Assembly (NCBI GenBank): GCA_934569225.1
Contig: CAKTKC010000016.1
Location: 1-64,000 of the forward strand
DNA: 64,000 nucleotides
Reading direction: 5' to 3'
DNA from: an uncultured Oscillospiraceae bacterium
GTDB taxonomy: Bacteria; Bacillota; Clostridia; Oscillospirales; Oscillospiraceae
Numbering within the stretch: the stretch's first letter is position 1; each line of letters opens with the position of its first letter. Below the pieces are notes generated by a model. The model had not been told where the DNA came from. It did no database searches and saw only the letters and a list, made by a program, of their open reading frames with translations. The translations under genes and the position numbers were made by a program. This document shows, piece by piece, positions 25,508 through 32,513 of this stretch.

Positions 25508-25895
25508 GGAAGCTCTGATTAAATCGACAAGAGCTGACAGCGAGAGATTTTTCGCCAGATGAAGGTATTAAAAGTGGAGGAATACTTTATGTACCCGCAG
25601 GGGGTATGCCGCATCCGTAAGCCGGCTTGCGCCGGCAACGGCTGCGCTATATTTCCCACTTTTAATACTATTTCCTGATTAAAATCTTAATTTTAATCAG
25701 GAAGGCATCGCCTGAAGGCGCTGCCTGTTTTGTGATTTATAAGGAAAGAAATCACAAAACAAGTCTCATATGAACTCCATGCCCTTCAGGCAATTAAAAT
25801 CTTTTTTAAAGATTTTAATTGGAGTTCAGTATAATACCGCACAGCTGGGGAAAAAGATCCGCTGCTCAGCCGAAGGCGATTTATTCAGAGGTTCC
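25508..25895. mobile_element. MITE-like element (about 390 bp, no ORF)
   Basis: Imperfect 21-base terminal inverted repeats: GGAAGCTCTGATTAAATCGAC at the left end (25508-25528) and, on the opposite strand, GGAACCTCTGAATAAATCGCC at the right end (25875-25895); 17 of 21 positions agree or nearly so. Inside are nested palindromes: GTATTAAAAGTGG/CCACTTTTAATAC (25565-25668), GCCGGC/GCCGGC (25621-25636), TCCTGATTAAAAT/ATTTTAATCAGGA (25673-25702), TTTTGTGATTT/AAATCACAAAA (25728-25759), AATTAAAATCTTT/AAAGATTTTAATT within TGAACTCC/GGAGTTCA (25771-25828). No coding capacity. The right end abuts the stop of the next gene. Confidence 0.7.
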
Positions 25896-25896
25896 C

Positions 25897-26496
25897 TTAT
25901 CGCCGTCCAAGATAGCGGCACACATGGCTGCGGTACGCCTGATACGGCGCACCAAATACGTTCGTCAGATACCGTTCCTCCTGCAAAATCTGCAGGTGGA
26001 GCATGACCATTGCAAACAGAGAAAAGGCCAGCGTCAGCAGATTTCCGTACATCAGCAGCACCCCCACATATTGCAGATCAAAGCCCAGGAAAGCCGGATT
26101 GCGGCTGTAGCGGTAAATGCCGGTGGTGACCAGCTCGGTCTTGTCCTTGTCGGGGATCCCCGCCCGCCAGCTGTCCTTCATGCACAGAACGGAGAGCAGG
26201 AAAATCAGGTTGCCCAGCATTCCGATGCAGAAGCCGGTGAACCGCGCGTTTGCAGGCAGGCAGCTCCAGCCCAGCGCAATGGACAGCAGCTGAGCCGCCG
26301 GTGCGCCGAGGGTCGCAATGCCCATCAGCATCTCTATGGTGTGGAGAGTCTTTTCTTTTCTGCGCCCGATCTGGTGGGTGCGGATGCCATGGCGCTTCTG
26401 CGCCAGCATCTTGCTGAAGTAAATGCCGTAAAAAATCGCCAGAACGGCCAGCGCGAGCCACATGTAGGGCAGTTTTTCTTCCAGTGGACAGTTCAT
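25897..26496 (-). CDS. Isoprenylcysteine carboxyl methyltransferase-like membrane protein
   Basis: 199 residues with about five membrane helices. The C-terminal block VTTGIYRYSRNPAFLGFDLQYVGVLL ... LQILQEERYLTNVFGAPYQAYRSHVCRYL carries the ICMT/PEMT signature (RxPxY-like RNPAF, then EExxLxxxFGxxYxxY) that binds S-adenosylmethionine. In bacteria this family methylates unknown lipids or small molecules. ATG 26496 has AAAGGAG upstream and overlaps the previous stop (ATGA), so it is cotranslated with the flavodoxin-like gene before it. The MITE-like element begins right at its stop. Confidence 0.82.
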   Translation of the reverse strand: MNCPLEEKLPYMWLALAVLAIFYGIYFSKMLAQKRHGIRTHQIGRRKEKTLHTIEMLMGIATLGAPAAQLLSIALGWSCLPANARFTGFCIGMLGNLIFLLSVLCMKDSWRAGIPDKDKTELVTTGIYRYSRNPAFLGFDLQYVGVLLMYGNLLTLAFSLFAMVMLHLQILQEERYLTNVFGAPYQAYRSHVCRYLGRR

Positions 26497-27419
26497 TGCG
26501 TTTCTCCTTTGATGCACTTGTACGTGCCTTCTCTGCACCGCACACTGCGAAGTGCCGTGTGGGTAATTCCCAGAAGTTCATCCATCTCTTCGGCAGCGTT
26601 TTCATAGACGCTGTTCTGATGATGAACAAGAATGTAATCCGCCTCTTTGATCTTCCCCGCCGCCTCCATGCAGAAGCTGCGCACAGGCGCGGCCAGCGCG
26701 AACACCCAGATGGGCGAGCAGATGGTCACGTGGGCATAGCGGGACACATCCACAGCGATGGGCGCAATGGGCATCGGCCATTTGTGCATCCCGTAGCGGC
26801 CGCACCACCAGAAGCCCAGCGTTCCCTCCGTCCGTTCGGTGGCGGTTATCTCGTACACCGCCCCACCGGTGCGGTTCGCTTCCTCGTAGGCCAGCTTCCG
26901 CCCATAGCCCATGCGGGAAAAGAACACCACCAGCCGCTCCGGGTTCGTGCCGATGTCCGGATAGTCGGCAATGTCCACCCGGAACGCTTCCTGCTTCTCA
27001 AACACCCACGCGGCATAGCCGGTGGCCGCCTGCGCCAGGCCGAAGATGAAGTAGCTCGTGGACATGAAATTCAGCGGGAACATGTAGAACTGAATACATA
27101 TCCACAGCATCAGCGTCACGCCGAACACGCCCCCCAGCACCACACCGGCGTGCTTTTTTGCCAGCAGCAGCCCCGCTGCCGTCAGGTTGGTCAGGCCGTT
27201 CACGATCAGTAGCGCCCAGCCGGAAAAGGTAAAATCCTGAAAAACCACATCCGCGAAGGGCAGCACCTGAAAGTAAGGCAGCATGGCGTCCATGCCCAGG
27301 CTCTTTCCGCTGGGGTCCAGCAGCATTCCCAGTGCCCCCGCCACGGCCCCAAGGCCGATGAACAGCGTCCAGAAAATCAGGATGCGCCGGGCTGTACAAA
27401 ATCTCGATTTTTGCTTCAT
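26493..27419 (-). CDS. Membrane protein with C-terminal flavodoxin-like domain
   Basis: 308 residues. The first ~145 hold four membrane helices (RILIFWTLFIGLGAVAGALGMLL; FSGWALLIVNGLTNLTAAGLLLA; VVLGGVFGVTLMLWICIQFYMF; a fourth near 122-140). From about 155 a flavodoxin-like domain follows: PERLVVFFSRMGYGRKLAYEEANRTGGAVYEI is the FMN phosphate-loop region, and YAHVTICSPIWVFALAAPVRSFC is the usual second FMN contact. This would put an FMN electron carrier on a membrane base. Fusion rather than misread, because the frame is open with one SD-backed start (GGAAGAG before ATG 27419). Redox partner unknown; neighbours are an ICMT-like enzyme and a CmpB-like protein. Confidence 0.78.
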   Translation of the reverse strand: MKQKSRFCTARRILIFWTLFIGLGAVAGALGMLLDPSGKSLGMDAMLPYFQVLPFADVVFQDFTFSGWALLIVNGLTNLTAAGLLLAKKHAGVVLGGVFGVTLMLWICIQFYMFPLNFMSTSYFIFGLAQAATGYAAWVFEKQEAFRVDIADYPDIGTNPERLVVFFSRMGYGRKLAYEEANRTGGAVYEITATERTEGTLGFWWCGRYGMHKWPMPIAPIAVDVSRYAHVTICSPIWVFALAAPVRSFCMEAAGKIKEADYILVHHQNSVYENAAEEMDELLGITHTALRSVRCREGTYKCIKGETQ

Positions 27420-27429
27420 AGTCTCTTCC

Positions 27430-27969
27430 TCAATATGTAATGGGCGTCCGGCACAGGGCGCTGACAATGCAGTCCGTCAGGAGCAGCGCTGCCAGCAGGG
27501 AGCACCCGCCGTAAACCGCCCTCCTGCTCAGCCTGCCCATCACCCGCTCCGTGGAAGGCTCGATCAGATAGTGGAACACCAGCCCCAGCAGGGCGAAGCT
27601 CACCACACTGCGGACGCAGATGATCCCGCTGATATTCCCGAACAGCCCCCGGTAATCCCACAGTCTCAGGTCAAAGCAGTGAATCGCGATCCAGCCGATG
27701 ATGTATTCCACAACGCCGGTGATCCCCGCGCTGAGCAGGAACAGGACGGCCGGATTTCTCTTAAAGGGCTTCATGGCGTAGATGCCCAGCGCGCCGACGC
27801 CGTAGATCGGAAGCCAGGGGCCGTACAGAATCCCCCGGTTCCGGAGCATCCCCTCCGTATACCAGTAGAAAATTTCTTCGTAAACCCACCCGGTCAGGCA
27901 GCCGATGAGAAAAATCACAAACAGATAGCACAGCCGGTTTGTCAGTTCTCTTCTATCCAGTGTCAGCAT
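27430..27969 (-). CDS. CmpB-type putative ABC transporter permease (PF06541-like)
   Basis: 179 residues with about five membrane helices. The opening FVIFLIGCLTGWVYEEIFYWYTEGMLRNRGILYGPWLPIYGVGAL (family marks GWxxE and NRGxLxGPxxPIYG) identifies the CmpB family, annotated as putative ABC permeases though usually without an ATPase. Function unproven. ATG 27969 follows AAAGGAAAG. It is first in a three-gene set with the flavodoxin fusion and the ICMT-like gene. Upstream, 27970-28227 holds a small GGTGCGG/CCGCACC hairpin (28192-28211) and no gene; I see no strong promoter. Confidence 0.82.
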   Translation of the reverse strand: MLTLDRRELTNRLCYLFVIFLIGCLTGWVYEEIFYWYTEGMLRNRGILYGPWLPIYGVGALGIYAMKPFKRNPAVLFLLSAGITGVVEYIIGWIAIHCFDLRLWDYRGLFGNISGIICVRSVVSFALLGLVFHYLIEPSTERVMGRLSRRAVYGGCSLLAALLLTDCIVSALCRTPITY

Positions 27970-28227
27970 AGTCTTCTTTCCTTTCGTGAGATATTGTACA
28001 GGAAATGCGCCGGTTTCTATAGGCCGGTTTTGCATCCGAATGTGTCAATTTTATAGATATTATACACCACACCCAGGAAATGCGGAAGGGCGCGTTCCTT
28101 AAAATTGCATTAAGTCTGCCGCGGGCACAGTGTTCGTGATTTTGCACAATTTTCAGTTCCTTCTTTCGGCAATGTCCCTAAAGATGGCACCGGTGCGGTA
28201 GTATCCGCACCATGACAAAATGCCGCG

Positions 28228-28268
28228 AAAGGCGATACCCGGCCAAAGTGACCGGGTATCGCCTTTTT
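28228..28268. terminator. Terminator after the sigma-factor operon
   Basis: AAAGGCGATACCCGG pairs with CCGGGTATCGCCTTT over a 9-base loop; strong T-run on the plus side and TTTC on the minus side, 3 bases from the stop of the minus-strand gene. Confidence 0.85.
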
Positions 28269-28270
28269 CA

Positions 28271-29875
28271 TCAGTCCAGCGGGAACTCCCTGACCGGCTT
28301 CATTTCCAGGGAGATACGGGGGAAGGATGCCATAATCTCCTTGGCGCGCTCCTCCGTGATCTGCGTTATCTCCGTTCCGCTTTCAAAGTCTTTCAGCATC
28401 CACGATTCGTAATAGACATCGTAGTACACCTCCAGAATAGAGCTGAACTCCGTGCCGCTGCCCAGACGGTGGTAGTAGTGGTATGGTTGTCCGGACAGGA
28501 AAACGTAATCCTCATATACGTTTCCCTCACACAGATATCCCTCGTACCAGCTTCCCATGAATCCGGCGGTTTTTCCGTCCTGCATCGTCCAGATTTCATT
28601 GATATGTCCGTCTCTGCCGAGAATCAGCTCCTCCTGACCGTCGCCGTTGACATCCCTGAGGGTGTACTCCATGGTATCCCAGAAATTCTCATAGGTAAGA
28701 TTGCAGTTTTCCACGAAGTAAGCTTCATTGTCCCGCATCCGCTGAATCAGGCCGGCATAGCTGTCCTGCCGGGTATTTTCTTCATACTTACGCTGGCGCT
28801 CCGCTTCGGCCACGGGGTCTATCACGATCGCTTCCTGACTCTGCCATACTTCCTCCAGCTGCTTTTGGAGTGCTGCCATGTCCTCCACCGGGTTCGGCTT
28901 TACCGAATAATTCAGCGCCTGGGCGATCAATTTCATATCCCCCCGGGTCATGACGTCGCCGGGGTTTGCCCATTCCGCGCCCACCTTGCTGATTGTGATG
29001 TTGATAAAGGCGTCCTCCCTGTCGCACAGGATATAAGCGTCGCCGCCCTTGTCATTGACGATCAGGACATTCGTCCCGTCGGGCAAAGTCTCATTCCACT
29101 GCTGAACGTTTTCGCCGTCCCCGATGATGAGATAGCGGGTGCAGAAATAGGCCTTGTCGTGATAATCATAGGTCAGCATGAAGGAAAATTCCTGCGTCGC
29201 GCTCGGATTGGTCAGCGTCGCATTGTAGGACGCATTGAAATTACCGCACTGCTCGATTCTGGTGCCCCCCAATTCCACTTCCAATCCGGCGTTTTCCTTC
29301 ACCACGCTGTTAAAATCCAGAATCTGTTCCAGAACGCTGGTGTCATTGCCCTGATAAACGGCGGTATCCCCTGCCAGCTTCAAATCGTATTTCTCACAGA
29401 TTTCATCGATTTTGTCCAGCATCTCCGTGGTATAGGCGTAGTAGCTGTTGTACTCCGCCGGCAGCTGGAAGTCTCCCGCGGTCTTCAATAGAGACTGGTC
29501 AGGGTCGTAGCTCTGCTGGAAATCCATCCACTCCTGAGCGGCGAGCTGGTTTTTGCTTCCCTCCGGCCCCGCCACGGAAATGTACTGCTTGATCTTCTCA
29601 GTGGGGGGAATGGTGCTGCCGTCCTTTTCGTAGCGCATATTCTGGGTATAGGTTTCCTCGCCGATTTTCAGCGACTGTAAATGCAGCGCATACGCGACCC
29701 CGCAGCCCACCAGCATCAGCAGCATGGCGATAACGGCGGCAATGAGCCATATTTTCCGCCCGGGCATCCGTTTGGAGTTCCGCACGACCTTTTCAGGACG
29801 CACATCTTCTTCGGATTCTGCAATGTACTTCCGGTCAATGTAGCTCAGACCGATCAGAATGTTTTTTCCGTTCAT
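28271..29875 (-). CDS. Large single-pass membrane protein, probable anti-sigma factor
   Basis: 534 residues. A ~40-residue cytoplasmic tail (MNGKNILIGLSYIDRKYIAESEED, then basic), one helix (about 43-64, IWLIAAVIAMLLMLVGCGVAYAL), then ~465 residues outside the membrane with mixed alpha/beta character, ending in a small repeat-type part with VNGDGQEELILGRDG, an FG-GAP/EF-hand-like calcium loop. No enzyme motif seen. The ATG overlaps the sigma-factor stop (ATGA). A membrane protein translated directly after an ECF-type sigma factor, with a short N-terminal cytoplasmic tail, is the usual layout of an anti-sigma; that role is inferred. Confidence 0.72.
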   Translation of the reverse strand: MNGKNILIGLSYIDRKYIAESEEDVRPEKVVRNSKRMPGRKIWLIAAVIAMLLMLVGCGVAYALHLQSLKIGEETYTQNMRYEKDGSTIPPTEKIKQYISVAGPEGSKNQLAAQEWMDFQQSYDPDQSLLKTAGDFQLPAEYNSYYAYTTEMLDKIDEICEKYDLKLAGDTAVYQGNDTSVLEQILDFNSVVKENAGLEVELGGTRIEQCGNFNASYNATLTNPSATQEFSFMLTYDYHDKAYFCTRYLIIGDGENVQQWNETLPDGTNVLIVNDKGGDAYILCDREDAFINITISKVGAEWANPGDVMTRGDMKLIAQALNYSVKPNPVEDMAALQKQLEEVWQSQEAIVIDPVAEAERQRKYEENTRQDSYAGLIQRMRDNEAYFVENCNLTYENFWDTMEYTLRDVNGDGQEELILGRDGHINEIWTMQDGKTAGFMGSWYEGYLCEGNVYEDYVFLSGQPYHYYHRLGSGTEFSSILEVYYDVYYESWMLKDFESGTEITQITEERAKEIMASFPRISLEMKPVREFPLD

Positions 29876-30426
29876 ACCTGAATTCCCTCCTGTTCCAGAT
29901 AGGTGCACAGCTTCGCCCGGGTGCGGCTGAGCTGCATTTTGACTTTGCTCTGGGTGATGCCGTACCGCTGGGCGATTTCCGCAATGGTATCCACATGCCA
30001 GTACCGCCGCAGGAAAATCATCCGCGTCTCTTTGGGCAGACTTTCCAAAAAAGCGTTCAGCACCTGCCCCAGCTCCTTTGCTTCCAGCTCCCTGTCCCGG
30101 CTGGTATCCGGGATGCACAGCTCCATCTCGTCTGTCAGGGCGACGACCTCGGCGTTCCGCTTGGCCGCCCGGTTCCAGTCGACCTTGTGGAACGAGAGAT
30201 GGCGGCAGATTGAAGCGATGAAGGCGTAAAAGCAGACGGGACGCTGGGGCGGAATGACTTCCCAGGTTTTCATGTAGGTGTCGCTTACGCTTTCTTCCGC
30301 ATCCTCAAAATTGTTCAGGATCTTGTTTGCCAGGAAGCGGAGTTTTCTTCCGTAGGCCGCGTCCGTCTCGGCAATGGCGTCTTCATTTCTCGCCCAGAAC
30401 AGGTCGATGATCTTTGCGTCTTCCAT
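29872..30426 (-). CDS. ECF-type sigma-70 family sigma factor
   Basis: 184 residues, typical ECF size. Region 2 covers about 20-85 (NKILNNFEDAEESVSDTYMKTWEVIPPQ, the DAEDxxxxxxxxxW pattern), and region 4 about 125-180 (LPKETRMIFLRRYWHVDTIAEIAQRYGITQSKVKMQLSRTRAKL). No region 3. ATG 30426 is chosen since AAAGG lies about 10 bases upstream; a GTG at 30435 lies against that SD. A TGACGTTTCC..CGTACTAT arrangement on the minus strand (30463-30488) could be its own target promoter. Confidence 0.9.
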   Translation of the reverse strand: MEDAKIIDLFWARNEDAIAETDAAYGRKLRFLANKILNNFEDAEESVSDTYMKTWEVIPPQRPVCFYAFIASICRHLSFHKVDWNRAAKRNAEVVALTDEMELCIPDTSRDRELEAKELGQVLNAFLESLPKETRMIFLRRYWHVDTIAEIAQRYGITQSKVKMQLSRTRAKLCTYLEQEGIQV

Positions 30427-30651
30427 GAGGTTCACATCCTTTCCTTTTGTTCCTCACCCTGATAGTACGAAATCCGCAGGGAAACGTCACAAAAACGGAA
30501 AAACAAAGTCCGTTCCCGGACATTATGCCCCATGCGGTTCGGAAAGGCAACAGAAAAATGAAGCCGGCCTCTTTCTTTTTTCCGAAAAAGGTGGTATGAT
30601 AGTGAAAAAAAGCGGCTCGCGCCGCCGATTTACGCAAAGAAGGTTATCGCC

Positions 30652-31767
30652 ATGAACGCCCCCATAAAAATGCTGGTCATCAATCCCGGCTCCACCTCCA
30701 CCAAGGTCAGCTATTTTGAAGACGAGAAGAACATCTACACCGAGAGCATCTTCCACGATGCCCCGGAGCTGCTGAAATACCCCACCACCAACGACCAGAT
30801 GCCCATGCGCAAGCAGGTACTGCTTACCTTTCTGCAATCCCACGGCATGACCCCCGCCGACATGGACGTGTTTATCGGCCGGGGCGGCTGCGCCTATTCT
30901 CAGGCCGCCGGAGTCATGGAGATCGACGAGCGGCTGGTGCGAGACACCGCCGCCGACAAGGGCGGCAGCGACCACCCGGCGAAGCTGGGCGTCATGCTGG
31001 CCTACGAGCTGGGCTGCGAGTACCGCAAGCCCATGTACACCGTGAACCCCACCAATGTAGACGAGCTGTGGGATTATGCCCGTCTCACCGGCATTGCGGG
31101 GCTTTACCGCCGTGCCCAGACCCATGTGCTGAACCAGAAGGGCATAGCCGCCATTCACGCGAAAAAGCTGGGCAAGCGCTATGAGGAACTGAACCTGATC
31201 GTCTGCCACGTGGACGGCGGCATCACCGTCACCGCCCATAAGGCCGGGCGCATGGTGGACAGCACCGAGGGCGCCGGCGGCGACGGTCCCTTCACTCCCA
31301 CCCGTCTCGGCTCCATCCCGGTGATGGAGGTGCTGCAATATCTGGACGAGGGACACACCACCGCCCAGATGCGCTCCATGCTCTCCCGCTCCGGCGGCTT
31401 TGTCAGCCACTTTGGAACCTCCGACGCGGCCAAGGTTCACGCCCTGGTGGAAGCCGGGGACAAAAAAGCCGTGACCGTCTGGAACGCCATGATCTACCAG
31501 CTGTGCAAATCCATCGGCGGCATGGCGGCGGTGCTGGAGGGCAGGGTGGACGGCATTCTGCTCACCGGCGGTCTGATGCGCTACGACGATATCTTAAAGG
31601 GCGTAGAGCAGCGCTGCGGCTGGATCGCGCCGATCACCGTCTACCCCGGCGAGTGCGAGCAGGAAGCCATGGCGGACGCCGTTCTGGAAGTGCTCCGGGG
31701 TCAGCGGAAGGCCAACCGCTACACCGGCGTCCCCGTCTTCCGGGGTTTCGACTGGGATAAGAAATAA
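30652..31767 (+). CDS. buk: Butyrate kinase
   Basis: 371 residues of the acetate/butyrate kinase family. MLVINPGSTSTKVSYFEDEKNIYTESI is the first phosphate-binding block; IVCHVDGGITVTAHKAGRMVDSTEGAGGDGPFTPTR and ILLTGGLMRYDDI are further ATPase-core blocks. The GGDGPFTPTRLGSIP motif separates butyrate kinases from acetate kinases. It converts butyryl phosphate and ADP to butyrate and ATP, the last step of butyrate fermentation. The phosphotransbutyrylase partner is not in this window, and the gene stands alone. An alternative is branched-chain fatty-acid kinase activity, as in some Bacillus buk genes. Confidence 0.92.
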   Translation: MNAPIKMLVINPGSTSTKVSYFEDEKNIYTESIFHDAPELLKYPTTNDQMPMRKQVLLTFLQSHGMTPADMDVFIGRGGCAYSQAAGVMEIDERLVRDTAADKGGSDHPAKLGVMLAYELGCEYRKPMYTVNPTNVDELWDYARLTGIAGLYRRAQTHVLNQKGIAAIHAKKLGKRYEELNLIVCHVDGGITVTAHKAGRMVDSTEGAGGDGPFTPTRLGSIPVMEVLQYLDEGHTTAQMRSMLSRSGGFVSHFGTSDAAKVHALVEAGDKKAVTVWNAMIYQLCKSIGGMAAVLEGRVDGILLTGGLMRYDDILKGVEQRCGWIAPITVYPGECEQEAMADAVLEVLRGQRKANRYTGVPVFRGFDWDKK

Positions 31768-31797
31768 CAACCTTCCCCCCGTTAAAAGGAGACTGTT

Positions 31798-32376
31798 ATG
31801 CCTCAATTTACCAAATACGCGCTGGAAAATTCCCTGAAAAAGCTGCTTCTGCAAAAGCCGCTGAACAAGATCACCATCAACGACATCACCGAGGACTGCG
31901 GCATCAACCGCATGACCTTCTACTACCATTTCAGGGACATCTACGATCTGGTGGAATGGGTGTGCATGGAGGACGCCAAGAAGGCGCTGGCGGACAATAA
32001 AACCTACGAGACCTGGCAGCAGGGCTTTGTCCGTATCTTTGATGCCGTCCGGGAGAACAAGCCCTTCATCATGAACGTCTACCGCTGCGTCAGCCGGGAG
32101 CAGGTGGAAAAATACCTGACGCCCCTGACGGACAATCTTCTGATGGGCGTGATCAACGAGCTGTCGGCGGGGATGGTCGTCCGCGCCGAGGACAAAGCCT
32201 TTATTGCGCAGGTCTATTCCTACGCCTTTGTGGGGCTGATGCTGGACTGGATCAAGGACGAGATGAAGCAGGAGCCGGAAGCGCTGGTAAGTCGGTTCGC
32301 CCTGGTGATTCAGGACGATATTTCCTGCGCGCTGAACCGGTTCCGAGTGGACGCTGCATCAAATCCCGCGGATTGA
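31798..32376 (+). CDS. TetR-family regulator (DhaS-like)
   Basis: 192 residues. MPQFTKYALENSLKKLLLQKPLNKITINDITEDCGINRMTFYYHFRDIYDLVEW is an HTH of the TetR subgroup seen in DhaS, with recognition helix NRMTFYYHF. The effector domain (about 60-190) has LMLDWIKDEMKQEPEALVSRFALV. It lies 30 bases after butyrate kinase and 137 bases before the oleate hydratase gene, in the same direction. Regulators of this subgroup sit next to oleate hydratases in many Firmicutes as I recall, so it may sense fatty acids. Confidence 0.88.
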   Translation: MPQFTKYALENSLKKLLLQKPLNKITINDITEDCGINRMTFYYHFRDIYDLVEWVCMEDAKKALADNKTYETWQQGFVRIFDAVRENKPFIMNVYRCVSREQVEKYLTPLTDNLLMGVINELSAGMVVRAEDKAFIAQVYSYAFVGLMLDWIKDEMKQEPEALVSRFALVIQDDISCALNRFRVDAASNPAD

Positions 32377-32394
32377 TAAAATTTCAGACACTTT

Positions 32395-32430
32395 TGCCTC
32401 CGTGATGAAATCTTCATCACGGAGGCATTT
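32395..32430 (+). terminator. Terminator after the TetR gene
   Basis: TGCCTCCGTGATGAA / TTCATCACGGAGGCA with a 3-base loop followed by TTT; it separates the butyrate kinase-TetR unit from oleate hydratase. Confidence 0.9.
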
Positions 32431-32437
32431 CTGTTTA

Positions 32438-32466
32438 TTGTAAAAAGTGGGTTCCGGACATACAAT
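32438..32466 (+). promoter_or_regulatory. Promoter of the oleate hydratase gene
   Basis: TTGTAA (32438-32443), 17 bases, TACAAT (32461-32466), 48 bases before the start; SD AAGGAG at about 32500. Confidence 0.78.
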
Positions 32467-32513
32467 AGGGCCACCGAAAGGCAAATGAACGATTTTACGA
32501 AGGAGTTGCTATT

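Noticed and set aside
30463..30488. ECF sigma autoregulatory promoter
   Set aside because: TGACGTTTCC..CGTACTAT is suggestive but a single instance without a known consensus is too weak to list as a feature.
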